From Candidatus Eiseniibacteriota bacterium (GTDB taxonomy: Bacteria > Arandabacterota > Arandabacteria > JAGLYR01): a DNA stretch of 26,721 bases. The notes below the pieces were generated by a model that saw nothing but the letters and a program-made list of their open reading frames with translations, made no database searches and was not told the DNA's origin. Location of the stretch: NCBI GenBank assembly GCA_023132135.1, contig JAGLYR010000126.1:1-26721 (forward strand), read 5' to 3'. Position numbers and translations under genes: made by a program. This document shows, piece by piece, positions 1 through 7,451 of the stretch. Position 1 is the first letter of the stretch, and each line of letters starts with the position of its first letter.

Positions 1-45
1 GGTCGAAATCGACCCCGCGCCTTGCCAGTCACAGCCTGCGTCCCT

Positions 46-270
46 CTCGCGACGGGATTCCTGAATAACCCAGGCTACAACAGCAGCATTGCGGTCTCAG
101 AATCCGACGCCGTAGGGGCGACCCGCTGGTCGCCCTCCCCGATTGACGACTATCGATTCTCGACCAGCAAATGGTGATGTTCGGCCCACTCCGGTCTCCT
201 TGCACGAAGCCCCGCAGCACGAGGCACCGCTCCTCATGCCCTTTTCCATGGACTAGGGATTGCGGACTAC
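46..270. repeat. Composite intergenic repeat, copy A
   Basis: Three blocks here recur in the same order at 23369-23519. Positions 46-81 are identical over 36 nt to 23369-23404 and form the right half of a palindrome that is complete only in the second copy. Positions 116-135 form a hairpin (GGGCGACC, loop CGCT, GGTCGCCC), matching the hairpin at 23422-23442. Positions 236-265 (ATGCCCTTTTCC, then TGGACTAGGGATTG) match 23470 onward. The spacers between blocks differ. A short echo, ACTACGTACTACGTACT, lies near 268-284. No coding potential is seen. This looks like a non-autonomous dispersed repeat assembly rather than a gene; its origin is unknown. Confidence 0.75.
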
Positions 271-663
271 GTACTACGTACTTGTTCTGACGCCTCTCCA
301 TGATGACAAACCGGGGGTTGACGAAGCCTGCCGAGAGTACTACAGTTCAGATTGGCGCCCTGATTGTCCCAAACGGGAGGCGTTGTTGAGAGCATCCGGT
401 ATCAAAGAGAGGGCTAGCGGGGAAAGGGCGGGGGACCTGTCCCGAAGCGGGGGCGTACGCCGCCGGGTGGTGGCAATGGCCTCCGACCCGGGCAAGATCT
501 GTCGGCAGGACGCGGGGCAGCCGAATCGGTGCGAAGTGTATGACTATCATAGGGAGTGGAACGCGGCAGAAGCACCCTCTATCGGCCTGGCGTGCGGGCG
601 GGGGATGCTGGGCTGTCGCGACTGCAGAGAACGGCTGATCCGAGTAGGGAGCTTGCGCAGGGA
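271..663. other. Gene-free stretch upstream of scpA
   Basis: No reading frame here has a ribosome site, recognisable motif or family resemblance. The longest + frame (260-667) reads as low-quality Arg/Gly-rich sequence. Short frames starting at 303 and 540 end after about 28 and 32 codons. I looked for RNase P RNA, tmRNA, SRP RNA and cobalamin-riboswitch signatures and saw none. A small hairpin with TCCC/GGGA pairing lies near 367-380. The stretch may be a long 5' leader of the scpA operon or an unrecognised RNA. Confidence 0.4.
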
Positions 664-1428
664 ATGACCGACCAGCCCGGGACCTCGAGTCCCGTAGATC
701 CCAGAATCCAGACGGAACCCTATCAAGTCAGATTGGAGCACTTCGAGGGTCCGATGGATCTTCTCCTGTTTCTCATCAAGCAGGAAGAGATCAATATCTA
801 TGACATTCCCATAGCGCGGATCACGGGGCAGTACGTCGCTTACCTGGAGCGCGTTGACCTGGCAGACCTGGATTCCGCCGGCGAGTTTCTTCTGATGGCC
901 GCGACCCTGATGCGGATAAAGGCCAGGATGCTCCTGCCCAGGGTTTCCGATGCGGAGGAGCAGGAGGAGGACCCGAGACAGGAACTGGTGGATCGGCTTC
1001 TCGAGTACCAGAAGTTCAAGGCGGCTGCGGTCACGCTCAAGGGACTCGCGCAGGACCGCGTGCTGTTTCACAAGCGGGGAATGCGGGACACCGTTTCCGA
1101 AACGGAAGAACTGCCGGTACTGGAGCCCGCCACGCTCTACGATCTCATGAAGGCGTTTTCGCGGGTTCTGGAGCGGACCCGCCATCATGAAGCTCTCATC
1201 GTGCAGCAGGAGGAGATCTCCGTTGAGGAGGTGCGGGCCGGAATTCTTGAGCGCCTGGAGCGGCATCCCAGGTTCCTGTTCGATGACTTGTTCGAGGAGC
1301 ACTCGACGCGCCTGGACATCATTGTCACACTGGTTGCGATCCTCGATCTCGTGCGGACCCGCGAGGTGGAGATCGGGCAGACGAGAAGGTTTGGTGAGAT
1401 ATGGATCGAGAAGACAAGTCCGTCCTAG
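664..1428 (+). CDS. scpA: Segregation and condensation protein A (ScpA kleisin)
   Basis: ScpA is the kleisin subunit of the SMC-ScpAB condensin that bridges SMC heads and helps chromosome segregation. The protein is 254 aa, usual for the family. Near residues 18-35 it carries the diagnostic N-terminal block LEHFEGPMDLLLFLI, followed by KQEEINIYDIPI. A middle Glu-rich linker leads to a C-terminal winged-helix segment with FLFDDLF and VTLVAILDLVR. ATG 664 is chosen because the family begins shortly before FEGPMDLLL; AGGGAG at 646-651 is a possible but slightly distant ribosome site. An in-frame extension back to 556 exists but reads as noise. The gene overlaps scpB by 28 nt, as is typical of a co-translated pair. 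It is the first clear gene of the + strand run. Confidence 0.95.
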   Translation: MTDQPGTSSPVDPRIQTEPYQVRLEHFEGPMDLLLFLIKQEEINIYDIPIARITGQYVAYLERVDLADLDSAGEFLLMAATLMRIKARMLLPRVSDAEEQEEDPRQELVDRLLEYQKFKAAAVTLKGLAQDRVLFHKRGMRDTVSETEELPVLEPATLYDLMKAFSRVLERTRHHEALIVQQEEISVEEVRAGILERLERHPRFLFDDLFEEHSTRLDIIVTLVAILDLVRTREVEIGQTRRFGEIWIEKTSPS

Positions 1429-2054
1429 TGGATGAGGTGGTGGACACACTGCCCGGGATTGTCGAGGCACTCCTGTTCGCATCGGATTCGCCCCTCTCTG
1501 TTCAGAAACTGGCGAGTCTCGTTGACGACGCCGACCCTGCAGACGTGAGAGATGCTCTGGCCCGCCTGGCGGAAGTGTATGATCGTCAAGTGCGGGCGTT
1601 TCAGCTGGTGCAGGTGGCGGGGGGGTACCAGCTATGCACGCTGCCGCGGTACGCCCACTGGGTGGAACGTCTCTACAAGGGACGGCAGAAGTCCCGATTG
1701 TCGAATGCCGCTCTCGAGACGCTTGCGATCATCGGGTACAAGCAGCCGATCGCAAAGGCGGAAATAGCGGAAATCAGGGGGGTGGACGTGGATGGGGTTC
1801 TGCGGACTCTTATGGAGAGGAACCTGGTCACTGTGGTCGGAAGGAAGGAAACCCCGGGACGACCGCTCCTCTTCGGGACGAGCAAGGAGTTCCTCCTCCA
1901 CTTCGGTCTCAATCTTATACAGGATCTTCCCAGCATCGAGGAGATGGAGGAGCTGATTCGCGAGAAGAGCCTCTCCAGTGCGCGGGAGGAGTTCCTTCCC
2001 GAACCCTCAGAAGAACTGGAGACACGGCTTTCGGAAACAGGACCTTCAGACTGA
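1401..2054 (+). CDS. scpB: Segregation and condensation protein B (ScpB)
   Basis: ScpB dimerises and binds ScpA in the SMC-ScpAB complex. The protein is 217 aa with two winged-helix domains. The first begins near residue 18 with VEALLFASDSPLS. The second contains LSNAALETLAIIGYKQPI, followed by the EIRGVDVDGVLRTL helix and the GRPLLFGTSKEFL hairpin, all diagnostic of the family. A short acidic tail of about 35 residues ends the protein. The ATG start lies inside the scpA 3' end, and the stop TGA at 2052-2054 overlaps the apparent CTG start of rluB. The order scpA-scpB-rluB-cmk is widespread in bacteria. Confidence 0.95.
   Translation: MDREDKSVLVDEVVDTLPGIVEALLFASDSPLSVQKLASLVDDADPADVRDALARLAEVYDRQVRAFQLVQVAGGYQLCTLPRYAHWVERLYKGRQKSRLSNAALETLAIIGYKQPIAKAEIAEIRGVDVDGVLRTLMERNLVTVVGRKETPGRPLLFGTSKEFLLHFGLNLIQDLPSIEEMEELIREKSLSSAREEFLPEPSEELETRLSETGPSD
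2037..2054 (+). promoter_or_regulatory. Ribosome site and CTG start of rluB at the scpB stop
   Basis: ACAGGA at 2037-2042 sits 8 nt before a CTG at 2051-2053, and the scpB stop TGA occupies 2052-2054. This gives a CTGA stop/start overlap analogous to the common ATGA. No ATG, GTG or TTG lies in the rluB frame between the end of scpB's well-conserved part and ATG 2070. Starting at 2070 would cut off the first helix of the S4 domain and has no ribosome site. Confidence 0.5.
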
Positions 2055-2773
2055 ATCAGTATCTCGCCATGGCCGGAGTGGCTTCGCGGCGCGGGAGCGA
2101 CGGGTTGATTGCCGAAGGCCGGGTCGAGGTCAACGGAGAGAGGGTGGAACACGCGGGGATCCGGATTGACCCCGTTTCAGACACGGTCTGTGTGGATGAC
2201 CGCCCGGTTCGTCTGCCTCGCAGGAACACCAGCCTGATTTTGAACAAACCGAGGGGAATGCTGGTTACCCTGAAAGATCCGAGGGGAAGATCCACGATTG
2301 CGGCCATACTGGCGGACCTGCCGGAGAGGGTGTTTCCGGTGGGGCGTCTGGACAAGGATTCCGGGGGGCTTCTGCTGCTGACCAGTGACGGGGATCTGGC
2401 TCATCGGGTTGCGCATCCGAGCTTCGGTTTTCGGAAAACCTACCGCGTCACGGTTGCCGGGGAGTTCAATCAGGCGGATCTCAGCAGCATGAGGCGGGGT
2501 GTTCTGCTGACTGAGGGAATGACGCGGCCGGTCTCGGCCCGGATTCTGGGTGGAGATTCGGACCGCACGGAAATCGAGATTGTGCTGGTGGAGGGGAGAA
2601 AGAGGGAGATTCGCCGCATCCTTTCGCGGCTGGGGTTTGGGGTCACCTCCCTGGTCCGCGTGGGCCTTGGCGAGCTCCGGCTGGGAGCACTCCGACCAGG
2701 CGAATGGCGGTTGTTGAGTTCACAGGAAGTGCGCGAGTTGCGCCGCGCAGCCGGACTGGAAGACCGTGACTGA
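2051..2773 (+). CDS. rluB: 23S rRNA pseudouridine synthase, RluB/RsuA family
   Basis: Members of this family isomerise a single uridine in the large (RluB) or small (RsuA) rRNA; the scpAB neighbourhood favours RluB. An N-terminal S4 RNA-binding domain (NQYLAMAGVASRRGSD, then VNGERVEHAGIRID) covers about residues 1-60. The synthase domain follows with LILNKPRGMLVT, the catalytic-Asp motif VGRLDKDSGGLLLLTSDG (Asp about 101), KTYRV and the C-terminal GRKREIRRIL block. The length is 240 aa from the proposed CTG start, normal for the family. The alternative ATG 2070 removes the first S4 helix. The gene overlaps the GTG of cmk-plsC by 8 nt. Function is secure; the exact target base is not. Confidence 0.88.
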   Translation: MNQYLAMAGVASRRGSDGLIAEGRVEVNGERVEHAGIRIDPVSDTVCVDDRPVRLPRRNTSLILNKPRGMLVTLKDPRGRSTIAAILADLPERVFPVGRLDKDSGGLLLLTSDGDLAHRVAHPSFGFRKTYRVTVAGEFNQADLSSMRRGVLLTEGMTRPVSARILGGDSDRTEIEIVLVEGRKREIRRILSRLGFGVTSLVRVGLGELRLGALRPGEWRLLSSQEVRELRRAAGLEDRD

Positions 2774-4106
2774 TCTGACTGTGACCATAGATGGCCCCGC
2801 GGGGTCGGGCAAGAGCACGACCGCGAGGTTGGTGGCGGAGAGGTTGGGCTATCGGTATATTGACAGCGGGGCGTTATACCGCGCGATCGCGTGGAAAGCC
2901 ATGGAGAAGGGTATCGAGTTCGGGAATTCCGCCGGACTTGGAGAACTCGCCGGGCGAACCAGATTGCGTCTCGAGTTCGTAAACGGACGGCAGCAGGTGT
3001 GGGTGGACGATGAGGATGTCACAGAGAAGATTCGTGAGCCAGAGGTTTCCGGAGGGGCATCATCCATTGCCCGCGATCGGCGCGTGCGCGACGCTCTGAC
3101 CGAAATCCAGCGGGAGATGGCGGTTGGTGGGGGAGTGGTGCTGGAAGGACGGGACAGTGGCACTGTTGTCCTGCCCTCGGCCGGGGTGAAGGTTTTCCTG
3201 ACGGCGTCGGTGCGAGCGCGGGCAAAGCGAAGGCAGAGGGAACTGGACCTGGCCGGGACCGAGATGTCCGTGGAGGATGTGGAGCGTGACCTGGAGAGGC
3301 GGGACGCGCAGGATTCGGGTCGTGAACATGCGCCGCTCCGCGTGCCCGGCGGCGCTCTGGAAATCGACACGACGGATCTGAGTATCGAACAGCAGGTGCA
3401 GGCCGTGGTGGATGCGGTGCGCAGCGTGACAGGTTTTCCTTCCCGTTCAGGGAAGGCACGGAGGCTTGCCCCCGGAGTGCGGCAGATGCGGTTTCTCTAC
3501 AGGCTCATCTGGCGCGTTCTGAACTTCGTGGGGGTCGCTCTCGTTGGTTTTCGTGTGGTCGCCCGCGACCATGTTCCCTGGCCCGGCGGTTGCATTGTGG
3601 CCTGCAATCACGTCTCCTTCTGGGACCCCCCCATCGTCGGGATGGCTGTTCGGCGGGAGAGCCACTACCTGGCCAAGAAGCAACTGTTTCGAAATCGGTT
3701 CTTTGGCTGGTTCATCTCTTCATTGAACGCGGTTCCCATTGACCGCGAACGGATTGACCGGCAGGGACTCAAGATGGCCCAGGATCTCTTGCGCTCAGGA
3801 TGCCTGCTGCTGGTCTTTCCGGAGGGAACGCGGCAGAAGACCGGATGCCTCGGCAAGGCGCTGCCTGGAGTGGGACTCATTGCAGTGGGCGCGGGGGTTC
3901 CGGTTGTGCCGGCATACATCTCGGGGACGTTGGGTTTCTGGCGCAATTTCTTCCGGCGCGGCCGTCTGTGTGTTCGTTTTGGGGAGGCGGTAAGCCCCGG
4001 GTCTGTTTGCATGGATCAAGGCCGCGTGGCCGCGGCCAGGTGGCTCAGCGACCACGTGATGGAGAGAATCGGGCAGCTGAAAAGCGCTGCTCTGGGAGAA
4101 TCATGA
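2766..4106 (+). CDS. cmk-plsC: Fused cytidylate kinase / 1-acylglycerol-3-phosphate acyltransferase
   Basis: One 446-aa frame holds two enzymes. Residues 1 to about 222 are CMP/dCMP kinase: Walker A GPAGSGKS at 10-17, then YIDSGALYRAIAW, the GRDSGTVVLPSA block, the RRDAQDSGRE lid and the terminal IDTTDLSIEQQV. After a basic linker of about 20 residues, residues 240-446 form a PlsC acyltransferase with NHVSFWD (His282, Asp287), the FPEGTR motif at 351-356 and VPAYISGT. The linker region contains no stop and no obvious internal start. PlsC makes phosphatidic acid at the inner membrane face; Cmk recycles CMP, which phospholipid synthesis from CDP-diacylglycerol releases, so the pairing makes metabolic sense (inference). 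The start is GTG 2766, inside the end of rluB. The stop overlaps the ispH ATG (ATGA). Confidence 0.92.
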   Translation: MTDLTVTIDGPAGSGKSTTARLVAERLGYRYIDSGALYRAIAWKAMEKGIEFGNSAGLGELAGRTRLRLEFVNGRQQVWVDDEDVTEKIREPEVSGGASSIARDRRVRDALTEIQREMAVGGGVVLEGRDSGTVVLPSAGVKVFLTASVRARAKRRQRELDLAGTEMSVEDVERDLERRDAQDSGREHAPLRVPGGALEIDTTDLSIEQQVQAVVDAVRSVTGFPSRSGKARRLAPGVRQMRFLYRLIWRVLNFVGVALVGFRVVARDHVPWPGGCIVACNHVSFWDPPIVGMAVRRESHYLAKKQLFRNRFFGWFISSLNAVPIDRERIDRQGLKMAQDLLRSGCLLLVFPEGTRQKTGCLGKALPGVGLIAVGAGVPVVPAYISGTLGFWRNFFRRGRLCVRFGEAVSPGSVCMDQGRVAAARWLSDHVMERIGQLKSAALGES

Positions 4107-4966
4107 AAGTCCTCGTGGTCAAGAACGCGGGTTTCTGCTTCGGGGTCAAGCGCGCAATCCGGATTGCGTCGGAAGCGGCCCGCTCGCGGCATGGACCCGT
4201 TTTCACCCTGGGGCCGCTGATTCATAATCCTCAAGTCGTTCGGAAGTTGGCGAAGGAGGGAGTCGTTGCGGTTCCGAGCCTTGATGATATGACGAAGGGT
4301 ACCATGGTCGTACGATCCCACGGGCTGGAGCCGGGAGTTATCGAAAAGGCTCGAGCCCGGGGGATGGAGATTGTGGATGCAACGTGCCCCAACGTGAAGA
4401 ATGCCCAGCGTTATGCGGCGCGACTGGCGAGGGAAGGTTATTTGACCGCCGTTGTGGGAGAGGCGTCGCATCCGGAGGTGCAGGGGATCCTCGGGCACGC
4501 GGGAGCGTCCTCCCTGGTCGTGGCGGAGGAGCGTGATGTGACGTGCCTCGAACCCCGTGAAGCCATTGGGGTCATCGCTCAGACGACTCTCTCGCAGGAA
4601 TATTTTTCAAGAATTGTCTCACTAATGGTTGAAAAGACCCGGGAGCTTGTGGTATATAACACCATCTGTGGCTGGACGGCTTCAATTCAGGAAGCTACCC
4701 GCGAGGTAGCGGAGAAGGCCGGCGTCATGGTGGTGGTGGGGGGTAGAAACAGCGCCAATACCACTCGTCTGGCGAGAATTTGCAGACGGGTCGGTAGACC
4801 GACCTACCATATCGAAACGGTTTCGGAGCTGAAGACCGAGTGGTTCGCGTCGGCCGATTCCGTTGGAGTGACCGCGGGCGCGTCCACGCCTGAGGGGCTC
4901 GTAAAAGATGTGCTGTCGGGGCTTGAAAGAATTGCCGAAATGGCGTATGATGGCGGAAGTCACTAG
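4103..4966 (+). CDS. ispH: 4-hydroxy-3-methylbut-2-enyl diphosphate reductase (IspH)
   Basis: IspH performs the last step of the MEP pathway, reducing HMBPP to IPP and DMAPP with an iron-sulfur cluster. The protein is 287 aa. The three cluster cysteines are visible in NAGFCFGVKRA (Cys12), VDATCPNVKN and YNTICGWT. Substrate-binding histidines lie in GPLIHNPQVV and GEASHPEV, with the further motifs VGGRNSANT and TAGASTPEGLV. The start ATG overlaps the cmk-plsC stop by 4 nt. The order cmk-(plsC)-ispH-rpsA is seen in many bacteria, and here it leads into rpsA 62 nt later. The pathway partners dxs and ispA lie further along the same strand. Confidence 0.96.
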   Translation: MKVLVVKNAGFCFGVKRAIRIASEAARSRHGPVFTLGPLIHNPQVVRKLAKEGVVAVPSLDDMTKGTMVVRSHGLEPGVIEKARARGMEIVDATCPNVKNAQRYAARLAREGYLTAVVGEASHPEVQGILGHAGASSLVVAEERDVTCLEPREAIGVIAQTTLSQEYFSRIVSLMVEKTRELVVYNTICGWTASIQEATREVAEKAGVMVVVGGRNSANTTRLARICRRVGRPTYHIETVSELKTEWFASADSVGVTAGASTPEGLVKDVLSGLERIAEMAYDGGSH

Positions 4967-5028
4967 GCTCCTTGCCCGCCCTGCGTGGCGGAGCCTAAAT
5001 CTGATAGAAGAGGGGGAACTGAAAGTTG

Positions 5029-7164
5029 ATGTTGGAAGCAGATCATCCGGAACAGGAGAAACCCGTGGAGCAGGAACCCGCGCCGGCCACAGAGGAAGCG
5101 GCGGAACAGGTGGTGCCGGAATCAGTATCTAGTCCGGCACCGGAGCAGGCACCAGAGAAAGTAGAGGAGCAGGCTCCGGAGCAGACACCAGAGCAGGCAG
5201 AGGAGCAGGCTCCGGAAGTCACAGAGGGCAAACCTCCCATCCAGAGCTGGCGGACGGTTCTGATGGAGCAGGAAGAGTCCGAGTATTCAGATGAAGAAGT
5301 GGCCGGGATGCTGGAGCTGTACGAAGATACGCTTCGGGACATCGAGGAGGGGGAGATCGTCAAGGGTCGAATCCTCCACGTCGGCGAAGCGGAGATCGTG
5401 GTGGACGTTGGCTTCAAGTCCGAGGGGGCCATTCCGATTTCCGAGTTCTCGGATCCATCCGCGGTGAAGGTTGGAGACGAGATCGAGGTTTTCCTGGAGA
5501 GATTGGAGAATCAGGATGGGCTCGTGGTTCTGTCCAAGCAGCGGGCCCATTTCATGCGGGTCTGGGACAAGATCAAGGATGCCTACGATACCCAGGCCGT
5601 GGTCCCCGGCAGACTGATGCGGCGAATCAAGGGTGGCCTGGTTGTGGATCTCTTCGGAGTGGAAGCGTTTCTGCCCGGCTCGCAAGTGGCACTGCGTCAG
5701 GTTCCGAACTTGGATGAGCTGATCGGCGAGATCCTGGAATTCCGTGTAATTAAGCTCAACAAGCGCCGCCGGAACATCGTGATCTCGCGCCGTGTTGTTC
5801 TCGAAGAGGAAAGGGCGAAGAAAAAAGCGCAGGTTCTGGCTGAGATCGAGAAGGGTGAGATCCGGGAAGGCATGGTCAAGAACATCACGGACTTCGGTGC
5901 TTTCGTGGATCTGGGGGGCATCGACGGACTGTTGCACATCACGGATCTTTGCTGGGGCCGTGTTTCGCACCCATCGGAAATGGTGGCTATTGGGGACACC
6001 ATCAAGGTGAAGGTGTTGGACTTCGACAAAGAGAGGGAACGGATTTCGCTCGGGCTCAAGCAGCTGACCCCGTATCCGTGGGAGAACGTAGACGAGCGGT
6101 ATGTCGTTGCTTCGCGGGTTCGAGGTAAGGTGGTCAGCATCACCGACTACGGCGCCTTCGTCGAGCTGGAAAAGGGCATTGAAGGACTCATCCATGTGTC
6201 CGAGATGTCCTGGACCCGCCACATTCGTCACCCATCGAAGGTCGTGGCGGTGGGGGATGTGATTGAGGCCGTTGTGCTGCGGGTGGACAAGGACAATGAG
6301 AAGATTTCCCTGGGAATCAAGCAGATAGAGCCGGATCCTTGGTTGACCATTGACGAGAAGTACCCTGTCGGGACAAGACTGTCCGGGAAGGTGCGCAATC
6401 TGACCACCTTTGGCGCCTTCGTTGAAATCGAGGAAGCCATTGACGGGCTGGTGCATATCTCGGACATGTCGTGGACCAAGCGAATCAAGCATCCGAGCGA
6501 AGTTGTCAAGAAGGGTGACAATGTTGATGTGATCGTCCTGAATGTGGATAAGGATAACCGGCGGATTTCCTTGGGTCTCAAGCAGGTTCAGGAGAATCCG
6601 TGGGAAGAGCTGGTCGAGAGGTATGCCCCCGGAGTCGAGGTTTCGGGAAAGATCTCCCGGCTCCTGGATCGTGGGGTAGTGGTGGACCTCGATGAACTCG
6701 AAGGGTTCGTGCCTCTCTCGCAACTGGCCATTGAGAACCTCGAGAAACCGGCTCTGGCGTTCTCTGAAGGAGACGGTCTCAATCTCAAGGTGATTCGTGC
6801 TGATCCCCAGAACCGCCGTATCGTTCTGAGCGTGAGAGCGTATCTGTCGAGCCGCGGGGACGAGGAAATGGAAGAGTTCCAGGCGGCTCATCCGGTTCGT
6901 GAGGAACCGCCGGTTGAAGATGCACCTGCGGCAGCCGAAGAAACCGGGTCGGTGGAGAAGCCTGCAGCTGAGGAGGCGGCAGCCGAAGAAACTGAGTCGG
7001 TGGAGAAGCCTGCAGCTGAGGAGGCGGCAGCCGAAGAAACCGGGTCGGTGGAGAAGCCTGCAGCTGAGGAGGCGAGTCCTGTTGAGACCGTGACGGGATC
7101 TCCTTCCGATGAGCAGGGTGAGGTTGAGGGAGAAGAGAAGAAGCCCGACGGAGAGTTGTCCTGA
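5029..7164 (+). CDS. rpsA: Ribosomal protein S1 with acidic repeat tails
   Basis: S1 binds mRNA and helps initiation on the 30S subunit. The 711-aa product has six S1 domains at about residues 107-176, 192-258, 277-346, 362-433, 449-519 and 536-604. Domains 3-5 carry the typical (D/T)(F/Y)GAFV and HPSxxV blocks; domains 1, 2 and 6 are more divergent. The first 100 residues are a Pro/Glu/Ala low-complexity segment (PEQAPEK-like units). The last 100 residues are an Ala/Glu-rich tail containing three 16-residue repeats. E. coli S1 is 557 aa, so both tails are extra. ATG 5029 is preferred over TTG 5026; GAGGGGG near 5010-5016 is the ribosome site. No clear terminator follows before the tRNA. Confidence 0.95.
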   Translation: MLEADHPEQEKPVEQEPAPATEEAAEQVVPESVSSPAPEQAPEKVEEQAPEQTPEQAEEQAPEVTEGKPPIQSWRTVLMEQEESEYSDEEVAGMLELYEDTLRDIEEGEIVKGRILHVGEAEIVVDVGFKSEGAIPISEFSDPSAVKVGDEIEVFLERLENQDGLVVLSKQRAHFMRVWDKIKDAYDTQAVVPGRLMRRIKGGLVVDLFGVEAFLPGSQVALRQVPNLDELIGEILEFRVIKLNKRRRNIVISRRVVLEEERAKKKAQVLAEIEKGEIREGMVKNITDFGAFVDLGGIDGLLHITDLCWGRVSHPSEMVAIGDTIKVKVLDFDKERERISLGLKQLTPYPWENVDERYVVASRVRGKVVSITDYGAFVELEKGIEGLIHVSEMSWTRHIRHPSKVVAVGDVIEAVVLRVDKDNEKISLGIKQIEPDPWLTIDEKYPVGTRLSGKVRNLTTFGAFVEIEEAIDGLVHISDMSWTKRIKHPSEVVKKGDNVDVIVLNVDKDNRRISLGLKQVQENPWEELVERYAPGVEVSGKISRLLDRGVVVDLDELEGFVPLSQLAIENLEKPALAFSEGDGLNLKVIRADPQNRRIVLSVRAYLSSRGDEEMEEFQAAHPVREEPPVEDAPAAAEETGSVEKPAAEEAAAEETESVEKPAAEEAAAEETGSVEKPAAEEASPVETVTGSPSDEQGEVEGEEKKPDGELS
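6931..7074 (+). repeat. 48-bp in-frame tandem repeat, three copies, in rpsA
   Basis: Units at 6931-6978, 6979-7026 and 7027-7074 are each exactly 16 codons (AAEETGSVEKPAAEEA). Units 1 and 3 are identical; unit 2 differs at two adjacent codons (ACC GGG to ACT GAG). Unit length keeps the frame. Near identity at the DNA level suggests recent duplication in a disordered tail. Confidence 0.9.
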
Positions 7165-7218
7165 CCCGGGCAGGAGAATGCATACGCTTGACATAACTCC
7201 CGTGGCTGCTGGAGTCAG

Positions 7219-7247
7219 CTGACAGTAGCGGGTGTGTACCCTTAGGT
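7219..7247 (+). promoter_or_regulatory. Possible promoter for tRNA-Val
   Basis: CTGACA at 7219-7224 resembles a -35 box, and TTAGGT at 7242-7247 could be a weak -10 with a 17-nt spacer. A start near 7254 would lie just before the tRNA at 7262. A perfect TTGACA at 7188-7193 is also present but lacks a good -10 box. The two elements are tentative; the tRNA may simply be cut from the rpsA transcript. Confidence 0.25.
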
Positions 7248-7261
7248 AGACCGGCTTACGT

Positions 7262-7338
7262 GGGCGATTAGCTCAGATGGTTAGAGTGCCTGCTCGACAC
7301 GCAGGAGGTCACTGGTTCAATTCCAGTATCGCCCACCA
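7262..7338 (+). tRNA. tRNA-Val (GAC) with C33
   Basis: A complete cloverleaf of 77 nt with CCA encoded (7336-7338). The acceptor arm GGGCGAT/ATCGCCC pairs over 7 bp. The D arm is GCTC/GAGT, the anticodon stem CCTGC/GCAGG, and the T arm ACTGG, TTCAATT, CCAGT. The anticodon loop is TCGACAC, giving anticodon GAC at 7296-7298 (Val, codons GUC/GUU) with A37. The discriminator is A73, as expected for Val and not Asp. Position 33, almost always U, is C here (7295). The T54-T55-C56 block is normal, and so is everything else except the wobble pair at the end of the D stem. Confidence 0.9.
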
Positions 7339-7377
7339 CCAGCATTTCCCGGCGCAGTCCAGGCGTGTCCTGAGATC

Positions 7378-7413
7378 CTCGCAGCAGGGATTCATGAACA
7401 AGCCAGGCCAGAA
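7378..7413 (+). repeat. Diverged copy of the palindromic repeat half
   Basis: Positions 7387-7408 match the core of the repeat seen at 58-79 and 23378-23399 in 19 of 22 positions, preceded by CTCGC at 7378-7382 as in the other copies. It lies in the 113-nt gap between tRNA-Val and thrS. It lacks the GGGCGACC hairpin and the GGACTAGGG block. Confidence 0.5.
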
Positions 7414-7451
7414 CCGGGGTGCATTGAGGAAAACGATCGCGCGGAGGGCGT

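Noticed and set aside
300-660. RNase P RNA, tmRNA or group II intron in the left gap
   Set aside because: None of the conserved sequence blocks of these RNAs could be found.
260-667. 135-codon + frame upstream of scpA
   Set aside because: Arg/Gly-rich with no motif, no ribosome site, and it overlaps the repeat and the scpA start.
5287-7194. Long 635-codon antisense frame opposite rpsA
   Set aside because: A by-product of G+C-rich codon use in rpsA, whose own frame shows six clear S1 domains; the antisense product has no recognisable features.
7188-7216. Promoter built on TTGACA at 7188
   Set aside because: The hexamer at the right distance (GGAGTC) is not a -10 box; the weaker pair at 7219-7247 fits the tRNA start better.
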